From Candidatus Pseudolachnospira avium (GTDB taxonomy: Bacteria; Bacillota; Clostridia; Lachnospirales; Lachnospiraceae), in NCBI GenBank assembly GCA_904420025.1, contig CAJFTW010000045.1, positions 1 to 53,816 of the forward strand: DNA of 53,816 nucleotides. The letters are read 5' to 3'. How positions within the stretch are numbered: position 1 is the stretch's first letter; each line of letters starts with the position of its first letter. The translations under genes and the position numbers were made by a program. This document shows, piece after piece, positions 1 to 9,246 of the stretch. The notes under the pieces were generated by a model. The model had not been told where the DNA came from, did not search any database, and saw only the letters and a list, made by a program, of their open reading frames with translations.

Positions 1-531
1 CTGAGGCAGCAAGGGACCACGGCCTTGCCCCACCGAAAAGGACTCCAACGGCAGCGCCAGCCCTTCACCGGTCTTCTTCATATAGCTTTCCCGCAGCGCC
101 CAGATTTCTATGAACGCTTTTTCCGGATTTTCCGCCTTCTGAATATATTCCTGCTCCCACCGGGAAAAGTACCGTCCCGCCACATCGGCCTTCAGCGGGC
201 GAATTTCCTGGATGTCCACCCCGGCCGCCCGGGAGGATACCACACAGGCCGCCCAGGCTCCCGAGTGGGAGACGTTAAAACACAGGCACGGAGCTTCCGG
301 AAAAAACGGCTTCCCGCCAGGCTGCTCCTCCAGCTCTCCGACAGTGGGAATACCCAGCCGCGCCAGGACGGACCGCAGCAGCAGCTCAGCTCCCAGGCTG
401 CAGGCCCGGGCGCCCGCCGGGCGGACCCGCCGCAGCTTTTCCCGGCAGCGGCGGGAAACCATGGGGGCAAAAAAGTCCTGTGCCGATTCCGCTTCCAGCC
501 AGCCGGTCTCCATTACTGCAGCCTGGATCAT
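1..531 (-). CDS. 4'-phosphopantetheinyl transferase, Sfp type (partial, C-terminus beyond window)
   Basis: Transfers the phosphopantetheine arm of CoA to a serine of carrier proteins. The first 177 residues are visible and the gene runs off the left edge. Seen: a GVDIQ motif near residues 105-109 and an IWALRESYMKKTGEGL block near 143-158, matching the Sfp family pattern of a Mg-binding Asp followed by the W(A/S/T)xKES motif. Where Sfp has Asp-x-Glu, this protein has Asp-x-Gln, and the KES lysine is Arg; both variants occur in the superfamily as far as I know. The ATG at 531 is chosen because GGAGGAGG lies 7 bases upstream, and the ATG just upstream is followed at once by a stop. No polyketide or peptide synthetase is in the window, so the target could be the fatty-acid ACP or something outside. 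Confidence 0.88.
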   Translation of the reverse strand, partial: MIQAAVMETGWLEAESAQDFFAPMVSRRCREKLRRVRPAGARACSLGAELLLRSVLARLGIPTVGELEEQPGGKPFFPEAPCLCFNVSHSGAWAACVVSSRAAGVDIQEIRPLKADVAGRYFSRWEQEYIQKAENPEKAFIEIWALRESYMKKTGEGLALPLESFSVGQGRGPLLPQ

Positions 532-577
532 TGCATACCTCCTCCGATTTCGTTTCCTTCCCTCTGCACTCTTACGT

Positions 578-606
578 ATTATACCCCATTCCGCCCCCTG
601 TGTCAT
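578..606 (-). promoter_or_regulatory. Sigma-A promoter of the phosphopantetheinyl transferase
   Basis: On the minus strand ATGACA (601-606) is followed after 17 bases by TATAAT (578-583), one mismatch from consensus. It lies about 47 bases before the start codon at 531. Confidence 0.65.
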
Positions 607-775
607 GGACTTTTTGCAGATTCCGCCATTCCGGCATCTCTTGAAAGCAGAAGTCTCCTTCGAAACTCAACTCTCGTTTTATAGTTTTAATCCTATATCA
701 ATATCCGTTTTTATATAGTATACATTCTCAAATTTCTGTGTTAGGATGAAAAACGGGAAAGGAAGGTATTTTATT

Positions 776-1687
776 ATGGAAATGATTCTGCTCTTGGTAA
801 GGCAAAATGTTCTGATGGCCCTGTATCTGCTCATCGGCTATCTGCTGTTCCGGCGCAAGCTGATCTCCGTCCAGGGCAGCGCAGAGCTGGGGAAAATTCT
901 GCTGTATGTGATCATGCCCATGGCCATTGTCAACTCCTATCTGCGGGAGTTTTCGGCAGAAATCCTCTCCGGCTTTCTGTTCTCCCTGCTTGCGGCAGCT
1001 ACCGCGCTGCTGCTGTCCATGGCCGTCAGCGCCCTGTTCTTTCGGAAAAACCCAGTGCGCCAGTTTGGAGCGGCCTTCTCCAACGCCGGCTTCATTGGCA
1101 TTCCGCTGGTGCAGGCGGTCCTGGGCGCGGAGGCGGTTTTCTACATTGCCTCCTTCATCGCCTTTCTGAATATTCTCCAGTGGACCTATGGGGTCTTCCT
1201 GATGACCCGCAACCGGGAGGCTATCTCCTCCAAAAAAATTCTCACCAATCCCATTGTCATCAGTTTTGCGGTGGGCTTGCTGCTCTTTTTCCTGCCGGTG
1301 GAACTGCCCTCGGTGCTTACTTCCCTGACATCCACCCTGTCTCAGATGAGCGGCCCCATGGCCATGATGGTACTGGGAACGTACCTGGCCCAGATCCGGC
1401 TTTCCGAGCTGTTCACCAGCGCCCAGTCCTACCTCTGCTGCCTGGTACGGCTGATTCTCATTCCGGTCCTCACCATTCTGCTGCTGACGCTGGCACCGGA
1501 ATCGCTGGTGCTTCCGCGGATGGCCATTCTCCTGGCGGCGGCGGCCCCGGTGGGAAGCAACATTGCCATCTTTGCCCAGCTTTACGGCCAGTCTTACACG
1601 GAAGCCGTAAAAGATGTGTGTCTCAGCACAGTACTCAGCATTGCCACGCTTCCGCTGATGGTGTGGATTGCCGAAGGATTCTGGTAA
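776..1687 (+). CDS. AEC (auxin efflux carrier) family transporter
   Basis: A 303-residue membrane protein with about ten hydrophobic segments spread over its length, in the usual 300-320 residue range of the AEC family. These carriers move organic acids such as malate or malonate; the substrate here cannot be read from the sequence. Seen: a central NAGFIGIPLVQAVLG stretch and a C-terminal AAAPVGSNIAIFAQLYG stretch, both typical of AEC halves with the conserved N-x-G and P-x-x-S/G-N turns. The start at 776 has GGAAGG at 761-766; an ATG at 746 has no such site. The 3' end overlaps the convergent LysR gene by 53 bases, so the two transcripts would be antisense to each other at their ends. No terminator is visible between them. 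Confidence 0.88.
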   Translation: MEMILLLVRQNVLMALYLLIGYLLFRRKLISVQGSAELGKILLYVIMPMAIVNSYLREFSAEILSGFLFSLLAAATALLLSMAVSALFFRKNPVRQFGAAFSNAGFIGIPLVQAVLGAEAVFYIASFIAFLNILQWTYGVFLMTRNREAISSKKILTNPIVISFAVGLLLFFLPVELPSVLTSLTSTLSQMSGPMAMMVLGTYLAQIRLSELFTSAQSYLCCLVRLILIPVLTILLLTLAPESLVLPRMAILLAAAAPVGSNIAIFAQLYGQSYTEAVKDVCLSTVLSIATLPLMVWIAEGFW

Positions 1688-2543
1688 AATACCCGGCAAT
1701 CGCCTCCCGGCAGCCCTGGACCGCCGGAGGGAGATAGCTGTCCGGCTTCCAGGATAGCAGGAGCACCCGCTTCATAGGCAGATCCTGTACCGGCCGCAGC
1801 AGGATTTCCTTTGGCATCGCCGGCCGCCAGGTGATCTCCGGAATGAAGGCCAGCCCCGCCCGGGCGTTCAGAAGCTTCCAAAGAATATCCGGATTTTCCA
1901 TATAGGTGGTCACCTGCGGTTGGAACTGCTTCTGCGCAAAATAGTGGTACAAAATCTTTGTCAGAAAGCTGCTCTCCGAAAGGCTCAGGAAGTCTTCCCC
2001 TTCCAGATCCTGGAGAAGCAGCGTTTCTTTTTCCCGCAGGGGATGACCCGCCGGAAGGGCCAGCAGAATCCGTTCCTCCAGCAATAGCTGCCAGGATCCC
2101 TCCTCCTCCGGAGGCTCCCAGGAAGAGGAAAGGATCAGCTCCTGGGCCCCCGGTACATGCTCCCTGGGATTCTGGAAAATATACAAGGATATGTCTTTTT
2201 CCCGCTCCCGGATACACCGGTACAGCTCCGGCAGCAGCATGGAAGCAGACTGAACACAAAGCCGAACGGAGCGGACATCCCGCCCCTGGGCTGCCTGCAG
2301 CTCCAGGGAGGCGCTTTCCAGGGCGTTTAATATTTTTTCCACATACTTCAGAAAAATCTTTCCATAGGAATTCAGAACAATCCGCTTGCCGCAGCGGTCA
2401 AACAGAGGCACCCCCAGTTCCCCTTCCAGGCGCTTCAGAGTCTGGCTCAGGGAAGGCTGGGCAATGTGCAGCGCCTCCGCCGCCCGGGAAATGTTCTGCT
2501 CCCGGGCAATCTGATAAAAATACTGCAATTGAAGAAGTTCCAT
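1635..2543 (-). CDS. LysR-family transcriptional regulator
   Basis: A 302-residue DNA-binding activator or repressor. Residues 1-60 form the winged helix, with the typical FYQIAREQNISRAAEALHIAQ and PSLSQTLKRLEGELG pattern; the rest is the periplasmic-binding-like effector domain. The open frame extends far upstream, but the ATG at 2543 is chosen because GAGGTGG sits 6 bases before it and the LysR alignment begins there. It ends inside the AEC transporter gene, which runs the other way, and it sits next to gdhA. LysR proteins often control a neighbour, so the transporter or gdhA are candidate targets; this is inference. The effector is unknown. Confidence 0.9.
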   Translation of the reverse strand: MELLQLQYFYQIAREQNISRAAEALHIAQPSLSQTLKRLEGELGVPLFDRCGKRIVLNSYGKIFLKYVEKILNALESASLELQAAQGRDVRSVRLCVQSASMLLPELYRCIREREKDISLYIFQNPREHVPGAQELILSSSWEPPEEEGSWQLLLEERILLALPAGHPLREKETLLLQDLEGEDFLSLSESSFLTKILYHYFAQKQFQPQVTTYMENPDILWKLLNARAGLAFIPEITWRPAMPKEILLRPVQDLPMKRVLLLSWKPDSYLPPAVQGCREAIAGYFTRILRQSTPSAEAWQC

Positions 2544-2573
2544 GGATTCCACCTCGTCCGTTAAACGTAGGAA

Positions 2574-2609
2574 GGCACCGCCCCGCCGGACGGTGCCCCC
2601 TTTATTATA
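2574..2609 (-). promoter_or_regulatory. Promoter -10 and leader hairpin ahead of the LysR gene
   Basis: TATAAT on the minus strand at 2604-2609 is followed by a GGCACCG / CGGTGCC inverted repeat (2574-2580 and 2591-2597, 10-base loop). There is no clear -35. The hairpin could also be a weak stop for gdhA transcripts, but it lacks a U run. Confidence 0.45.
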
Positions 2610-2661
2610 GGATGCTTTCCCAATGGATGTACAGCACTTTTTGAAAATGGTATCCGAAAAA

Positions 2662-4049
<1,388 letters not shown>

Positions 4050-4096
4050 ATGTAGCAACGAGTTACCACTGTAATTCAACAGCGTATTTAACTGTT

Positions 4097-4122
4097 AAAA
4101 AAAGAAAGGAGGCTTCCTCCTT
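4097..4122 (-). terminator. Terminator-like hairpin in the gdhA leader (possible attenuator)
   Basis: On the minus strand AAGGAGG, a 3-base loop and CCTCCTT are followed by TTC and seven T. It lies only about 15-40 bases after the predicted start of transcription and 100 bases before the gdhA start codon, so it would stop transcription unless relieved. The 3-base loop makes the stem tight. Confidence 0.5.
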
Positions 4123-4144
4123 CTGGGCTCGTATGCTGTTTATA

Positions 4145-4173
4145 AGTATACATGAAGAAAATTAATCTGTCAA
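4145..4173 (-). promoter_or_regulatory. Sigma-A promoter of gdhA
   Basis: Minus strand: TTGACA (4168-4173), 17-base spacer, TATACT (4145-4150). This is near consensus and places the transcript start near 4138. Confidence 0.8.
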
Positions 4174-4353
4174 CACAAAAAGCTAATAAAATTAAGTTGA
4201 TTTGTTTTTAACTTAAAAATACAAGTTCCGTCTTGAAAAAGCTTCGTAAAGCACTGGTTTCCCTGATACGTCATTTATATTTTATAACACTTTTTATGAA
4301 TTTTTTTTCATTCTATACTTTCTATTCCCCTTTGCCAATGGTACTTGTACGCT
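4174..4353. other. AT-rich stretch with no recognised feature
   Basis: Upstream of the gdhA promoter and downstream of the oleate-hydratase-type gene terminator. It is very AT-rich with T and A tracts. I see no credible open frame, RNA gene or clear dyad. It may act as an UP element or regulator landing site for gdhA. Confidence 0.3.
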
Positions 4354-4396
4354 AAAAGGAAGCAAGCCGGGAGTATATCCTTCCCGGCCTGCTTCC
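4354..4396 (-). terminator. Terminator of the oleate-hydratase-family gene
   Basis: A 15-base stem with one mismatch (GGAAGCA.GCCGGGA arms, 4358-4396) is followed on the minus strand by TTTT. It lies 32 bases past the stop codon at 4428. Confidence 0.75.
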
Positions 4397-4427
4397 CTCA
4401 CAAAGCTTTATGGATCTTCGGTGAGCC

Positions 4428-6062
4428 CTACCGGTACACCGCCTGTACGGCCCTTGCCAGGATGGTGGCGTCCTTCCGGTACGGGCTCACCGGGGAAATC
4501 TCCTTCTCCACCTGCAGCAGCCCGTAGACGGCCATGCGTGCGGAGCGCACCTGCTGCTCCCGGCTCCCCGGCACCTCCTCCGGCACCTCCGCAAACCAGC
4601 CGGCCAGCGCCAGATTGCCCCCTGCCATGGGCAGCACCGGGGCCCGGTCCCCCACCGCGTGGGGTTGGAAGGGCGCAAAAAAATACGGTGCCCGCAGGGT
4701 CTCCACATCCAGCGGCTCCATCTGGCTTCGGGGATCCGACGCCCCCAGAAGGGCCAGCAGTTCCCACCAGACTTCCTGCCCGGTACAGGCAGTCATAGGC
4801 TTTTTCACATAACTGCCGGGGCGCTCCGGGTACAGCCCGGTTCCCAGGATGACAACCGGCTCATCCTGCCCCGGCTGCGGCGGCACAAACAGGCGCATTC
4901 CCCAGGGGGAGGCGCCCAGAATCCGTTCACATCCCGCCTTGTTTTCCTCGCCGGCCAGCGCCTCCAGCCGATCCCGGAGCAGATCACGCCGGAAAGTCAT
5001 GGAAAAGGATACCGCTTCTCCGCCCCCACTCTGCAGGAACACCTCCGGGCTGCCCAAAAGCCCCGGCCTCTTTCCCGCTGCCAGGGCCCAGAAGCTGTCC
5101 CGTTCCGGTTTTTGATCCGCAGGCGGCTCTCCGGGGGCCTGTTCCCAGTTCCCGCGGGTATTCCAGCGGCTCAAATCCCCGTCCGTGAGGATGCACAGAT
5201 CTTCCTCCCGGACCGGCTGACATCTTTCCCCATCCGGCTGGCACACCCGCAGGCCCGTGACCCGCAGGCTGTTCTCCTCCAGCTCCACATCCGTCACCCG
5301 GCAGCCGGCCTCGAACTGCACGCCGCGGCGCGCCAAAAGTTCCCGCAGCTCCCGCTGAAAGCCTGCCTGGGGGGCTGTGGAGAAGGGTACAGCCCAGTCC
5401 ATATCCTGCAGCTTTCCAAAATACAGCACCTTCCGGAGCAGCAGGCGGCGGAATTCCAGCAGGCCGCTGTTCTCCCGCACCCCGTAGAGCCGGCTCCACA
5501 GGAACCAGAAGGCGGTGCGGAAAAACCGGTCATCGGAAAACCACTGGGCAATGGTCTGCCCCTCCAGCTCCGCCTCCCCCATCATCAGAAGCTTTCCCAG
5601 GAGCATCCGCTCATCCCGGCCCAGGCCCAGCCCATCCAGCTCCAGCACCTTGCCGCCGCGGCCGGTGAGCCGGCACTTTACCGTTCCCTTCGCCTCCGGC
5701 TGCCGGACCAGCTCCCAGAGATTCTCACAGGTTTTGGCGTCCAGAAAATATTGCCCCGTGCCGGAGCAGCCGGCCTCCGCCCAAGCGGACGGCTGCCCCT
5801 CCGTATCCCCGCCAGGATATACATGGATCTGGGCAGCAGGGAAACGGGCATCCTGCATCAGGTAAAAAGCGGCTGCCAGCCCCGTCAGCCCATCCCCCAG
5901 GATATACGCCTGCCGGTCCCCGTAACGGCGTTTCCGCAGCTGCTCCTCCGCCTCTTTCTGGCGCTGCTTTTTTGCCTGCACCTCGCAGGTCTTTTTTACA
6001 ATGGCCGCGGCAGCCACGGCGCTGCCGGCAGCCAATACCTTTTTCCACTGGCGTTTTTTCAT
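4428..6062 (-). CDS. Oleate hydratase (MCRA) family flavoprotein, divergent
   Basis: A 544-residue protein related to the FAD-dependent fatty acid hydratases that add water to oleate or linoleate double bonds. Seen: a hydrophobic N-terminus (residues 9-22), a charged helical linker, then a dinucleotide-binding turn GDGLTGLAAA (57-66) and the family block ending in LWSRLYG and RRLLLRKVLYF. The ATG at 6062 is chosen because GGGAGGAA lies about 9 bases upstream; an earlier ATG at 6080 overlaps that site. Odd: family members carry an RGGRE motif whose Glu is catalytic, shortly after the GGxxDG motif; here the matching stretch (near residues 98-106) has no such Glu, so hydratase activity is doubtful. 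It could be a non-hydratase homologue. The N-terminal hydrophobic helix suggests membrane association. Confidence 0.8.
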   Translation of the reverse strand: MKKRQWKKVLAAGSAVAAAAIVKKTCEVQAKKQRQKEAEEQLRKRRYGDRQAYILGDGLTGLAAAFYLMQDARFPAAQIHVYPGGDTEGQPSAWAEAGCSGTGQYFLDAKTCENLWELVRQPEAKGTVKCRLTGRGGKVLELDGLGLGRDERMLLGKLLMMGEAELEGQTIAQWFSDDRFFRTAFWFLWSRLYGVRENSGLLEFRRLLLRKVLYFGKLQDMDWAVPFSTAPQAGFQRELRELLARRGVQFEAGCRVTDVELEENSLRVTGLRVCQPDGERCQPVREEDLCILTDGDLSRWNTRGNWEQAPGEPPADQKPERDSFWALAAGKRPGLLGSPEVFLQSGGGEAVSFSMTFRRDLLRDRLEALAGEENKAGCERILGASPWGMRLFVPPQPGQDEPVVILGTGLYPERPGSYVKKPMTACTGQEVWWELLALLGASDPRSQMEPLDVETLRAPYFFAPFQPHAVGDRAPVLPMAGGNLALAGWFAEVPEEVPGSREQQVRSARMAVYGLLQVEKEISPVSPYRKDATILARAVQAVYR

Positions 6063-6123
6063 GATCGCGGTTCCTCCCATAGCGATTCCTTGGTATGTAG
6101 CGTACCACAGGAGGCCGCCGCTG

Positions 6124-6255
6124 TCAAACCGGAAGCCAGGTGTAAATGACCTTTTTCAGCTCCTCATCCCAGTAAATGAAATCGTGCTTGCCGGCTCCGT
6201 AGGAGGTGGTGATGTCAAAGCCCAGCTCCCTGGCCATCCGCTCCAGCTTCTGGCA
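6124..6255 (-). pseudogene. C-terminal remnant of an esterase (esterase D / FrmB-like)
   Basis: About 43 codons on the minus strand end with a stop at 6124 and read like the tail of the esterase family with the pattern G-x-HD-(F/W)-x-(Y/F)WD-x-x-(I/L)-x-x-V-x-x-WLP. The His in the HD pair is the catalytic His of that family. Upstream in frame (beyond about 6255) similarity stops and there is no start codon or ribosome site of note. It therefore appears to be the residue of a deleted gene. Several other esterases lie 15-25 kb away, but of different families. Confidence 0.6.
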
Positions 6256-6332
6256 GGCCGGACGTCTCTTTCTTTTTCCCCGTTCGCTGCGCAAATTTAT
6301 TCCTATTTGGAATAATTCTGCCGGAAATCGAA

Positions 6333-6361
6333 TTGCTTTTCCCGTTTTTCATATTTATACT
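6333..6361 (+). promoter_or_regulatory. Likely promoter of the SLC13 transporter unit
   Basis: TTGCTT (6333-6338), 17-base spacer, TATACT (6356-6361). The -35 matches only three of six positions. The roughly 110-base leader that follows holds two small GC-rich hairpins, around 6380-6400 and 6430-6455. Confidence 0.5.
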
Positions 6362-6478
6362 ATATTACGAAATACTTCATTTCCCTTTCGCGAAAAGGAA
6401 TACTTCCGCAATCCCTCCGGATGCGGATCCCCGCCGTCCCCCGGGCGGCGCCATCTTACAAGGAAAGGTGCGTAAACT

Positions 6479-7921
6479 ATGAATACCAAAAAGTGGATTT
6501 TCACGGTAGTGGGCATTCTTCTCATGTTTGGCTGCCAGTTCCTGCCGCCAATGTTCGGACTCTCCCAACTGGGTATGCAGGTGGCCGGCATCTTCATCGG
6601 CACAATCGTCCTGTGGCTGTTTGTGTCCGTAACCTGGCCCAGCATCCTCTGCATTGTAGCCTTGATCATGTCCCCGCTCTACACTTACTCCAGCGGGCTT
6701 TCCGCCTCCATGGGCGGCTGGATTGTATCCTTCGTGCTGTTCAGCTCCATGGTCACCTACGTGCTGGGCCAGACCGGCTTCCTGAAGCGGTGTGCCGTGT
6801 GGTTTGTAACCCGGAAGTTTACCCAGAAGAACCCCTGGCTGTTCCTGGCACTGCTGTTCCTGGCACCCCTGGTCATTGGTTCCTTCATGTCGCCGATCCC
6901 GGCCTTCATGGTATTTGTCCCCATTGCGGAGCAGATCTTTGAAGAACTGGGCTGGAAGAAGGGCGACCGGGTCCCCCAGATGATTATTCTGGCCCTGCTG
7001 TTCTTCGCCTCCCTGTCCACCATCACCACGCCCATTGCCCACACGGTGCCCATTCTGGGTATGTCCCTCTATGAGCAGGATATGGGAACCCCTATTGATT
7101 TTGTTCAGTATACGATTTTCGGCGTGGTTTCCGCCGCCATCATCTATGTGCTTGCCATCCTGCTGCTCAAGTACGTGTTCCGCCCGGACCTGAGCCGGAT
7201 GAAAAATCTGAACCAGGATGTTTTGAAGCAGGGAATTACCAAGATGTCCGCTGAGGAGAAGTGCACGCTGGTGGTCTTCGGCCTGGTGGTGGCCATGTGG
7301 ATGCTGCCCGGCATCATTGAACCTATCCTGCCCACCATTGCCTCTGCTATTTCCAGCCTGGGAACGCCCACCCCGCCCATGATCGGCACCGTGGTGCTGT
7401 GCCTGATCCACTTTAAGGGCAAACCGCTGATGAACTTTACCGAAGCCATGGGCAAAGGAGTTCCGTGGGGCGCGGTACTGATGGTGGCTGCCACCGGCAT
7501 CCTGGGCAGTGCCCTGACCAATGAGGAAGTTGGCCTCACCGCTGTAGCCGTAAACGCCATCTCCCCTCTGATCCAGAACATGCCGCCTATGCTGTTTGTG
7601 TTCATGATTTCCTTCTTTACCGTATTGCTGACCAACTTTGCCTCCAACACGGTGACGGTTACGCTGATCTACAGTATTTCCCTTCCGCTGGTGTACGGAG
7701 GTGCCATCGCCGGCGTGGATCCGGCTGCTCTTACTAGTGTCATCGGCGCCGGCGCCTGTGTGGCCCTGGCTACCCCGCCCTCCACAGCCCATGCGGCCAT
7801 TGCTGCCGGCACCGGCTGGCTGAATACGGACATCATGCTGCGCTACGGCCTGCTGCTGTCCCTGGCAGCCGCCATTGTCCTGGCATTTGTGGGCTACCCC
7901 ATTGCGGCTGCCATAATGTAA
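6479..7921 (+). CDS. SLC13/DASS-type anion transporter
   Basis: A 480-residue permease with about 12 membrane segments. The family imports or exchanges di- and tricarboxylates, sulfate or similar anions, often with Na+. Seen: an SNT motif near residues 388-390 followed by Thr-rich hairpin sequence, and a matching ITTPIAHT stretch in the first half, as in the two helical hairpins of DASS carriers. The ATG at 6479 has GGAAAGG about 10 bases upstream. It is followed after 70 bases by an FAD oxidoreductase gene on the same strand, which suggests that an imported acid is then oxidised or reduced. The LysR gene that converges at 9247 is a candidate regulator. The substrate is not determined by sequence. 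Confidence 0.88.
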   Translation: MNTKKWIFTVVGILLMFGCQFLPPMFGLSQLGMQVAGIFIGTIVLWLFVSVTWPSILCIVALIMSPLYTYSSGLSASMGGWIVSFVLFSSMVTYVLGQTGFLKRCAVWFVTRKFTQKNPWLFLALLFLAPLVIGSFMSPIPAFMVFVPIAEQIFEELGWKKGDRVPQMIILALLFFASLSTITTPIAHTVPILGMSLYEQDMGTPIDFVQYTIFGVVSAAIIYVLAILLLKYVFRPDLSRMKNLNQDVLKQGITKMSAEEKCTLVVFGLVVAMWMLPGIIEPILPTIASAISSLGTPTPPMIGTVVLCLIHFKGKPLMNFTEAMGKGVPWGAVLMVAATGILGSALTNEEVGLTAVAVNAISPLIQNMPPMLFVFMISFFTVLLTNFASNTVTVTLIYSISLPLVYGGAIAGVDPAALTSVIGAGACVALATPPSTAHAAIAAGTGWLNTDIMLRYGLLLSLAAAIVLAFVGYPIAAAIM

Positions 7922-7945
7922 GCGAAGTCGGGTTTCCAGTATTTC

Positions 7946-7961
7946 TGCCGCCGAGGCGGCA
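7946..7961 (+). other. Intercistronic hairpin between transporter and oxidoreductase
   Basis: TGCCGCC-GA-GGCGGCA, a perfect 7-bp stem with a 2-base turn and no following U run. It may protect or process the mRNA rather than end it. Confidence 0.45.
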
Positions 7962-7991
7962 CCAACCAATCCAACAAAGTGAGGTTTTGTT

Positions 7992-9245
7992 ATGCAGCAC
8001 TATGATGTAATTGTTGCGGGAGGCGGCACGGCAGGTTTTGCCGCCGCCGTCACCGCCGCCAAAGCGGGAAAAAAGACCCTGATTGTGGAAGAAAAAGCCT
8101 ATCTGGGCGGCACTGCCACCGGAGCACAGATCAGTATGTTCATGGGCTTTGCCCAGGGGGAGGCCCAGGCGCCCTTAAAGGGCATTATCCGGGATGTGCT
8201 GGACCGGCTCACCGCCGAAGGGGCTACCCCTGGTATCCAGACCATCTACCTTTCCGGTCAGAAGGAACTGGACGTGGACGTGATCCCTTATGAGTCGGAT
8301 GTTTTAAAGAGTGTCATCGACGGCCTGGTCTGCGAGTCCGGAGCAGACGTACTCTTCCACACCCGGGTTATTGGCGTGGAAATGGACGGCAGCCGTATTA
8401 CAGGGCTAAAGATCCACAATGAGGAGGGAATCCAAACGGTAACCGGCGATGTGATCATTGACGCCACCTTCCACGGCTCCGTGGCCGTAGCCTGCGGCTG
8501 TGCCTGGGAGGCCGGAGATGAAAACGGCGTCCTCCAGCCCGGCACCCTCATGTACAAGATGGCCGGAGTGGATCAGGAACGCTACGCCCAGGTCACGCAG
8601 AAAGAGAAAGAGGAATTGGCCGCCAAAGGTATTGCCCAGGGCTGCCTGTATGTAAACAACCTGCTGGCCCGGCCTCTGCCCAGCGGTGTACTCTACTCCA
8701 ACATGAGCCGCGTCAAGGTGAATCCCCTGGATTCTTTTGGCTGGAGCCGGGCAGAAATGGAGGGACGGGAGCAGATCCGGAAAATCAGCCGGTTCTTTAT
8801 TGAGAATGTTCCCGGTTTTGAGCACGCTTACATGGTCAGCACCGGGGAATTTACAGGATTGCGGGATTCCCGCCGGATCATGGGCCAGTACAAGCTGACC
8901 AACGAGGATGTACTGGAGGGCCGTCCATTTGAGGACGCAGTGGCTCAGAGCTCCTACCCCATTGACATCCACGATACAGACGGAATATCCAGCCGGGTTA
9001 TGAAACCCCGCAATGGCGTATTCTACGTTCCCTACCGCTGCCAGATCACCCATGAGGTATCCAACCTGATTCTGGCTGGACGCTGTATCTCCGCCGCCTA
9101 TGAAGCCCATGCCTGCATCCGAGTGATGATCACCTGTATGCGTCTGGGTGAGGCTGCTGGCCTGGCCGCCGCCGAGTCCCTGGACCGGGGCTGCGAGGCC
9201 AACGCCCTGGACGGACGGATCCTGAAGGAAAAATTGCTGGGATAA
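7992..9245 (+). CDS. FAD-dependent oxidoreductase (FAD_oxidored type)
   Basis: A 417-residue flavoprotein. Seen: the FAD-binding turn VAGGGTAGFAAA at residues 8-19 and a following Glu-Glu at the end of the second strand, a central IDATFHGSVA block, and a C-terminal second FAD contact with LILAGRCISAAYEAHACIR and an MRLGEAAGLAAA helix. This layout is that of the PF12831-type oxidoreductases whose substrates are mostly unknown. The start has GTGAGG 7 bases upstream. It sits directly downstream of an anion transporter and ends 1 base from a convergent LysR gene, so the likely role is redox change of an imported acid. A role as fumarate-reductase-like acceptor enzyme is possible but not shown. 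Confidence 0.82.
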   Translation: MQHYDVIVAGGGTAGFAAAVTAAKAGKKTLIVEEKAYLGGTATGAQISMFMGFAQGEAQAPLKGIIRDVLDRLTAEGATPGIQTIYLSGQKELDVDVIPYESDVLKSVIDGLVCESGADVLFHTRVIGVEMDGSRITGLKIHNEEGIQTVTGDVIIDATFHGSVAVACGCAWEAGDENGVLQPGTLMYKMAGVDQERYAQVTQKEKEELAAKGIAQGCLYVNNLLARPLPSGVLYSNMSRVKVNPLDSFGWSRAEMEGREQIRKISRFFIENVPGFEHAYMVSTGEFTGLRDSRRIMGQYKLTNEDVLEGRPFEDAVAQSSYPIDIHDTDGISSRVMKPRNGVFYVPYRCQITHEVSNLILAGRCISAAYEAHACIRVMITCMRLGEAAGLAAAESLDRGCEANALDGRILKEKLLG

Positions 9246-9246
9246 T

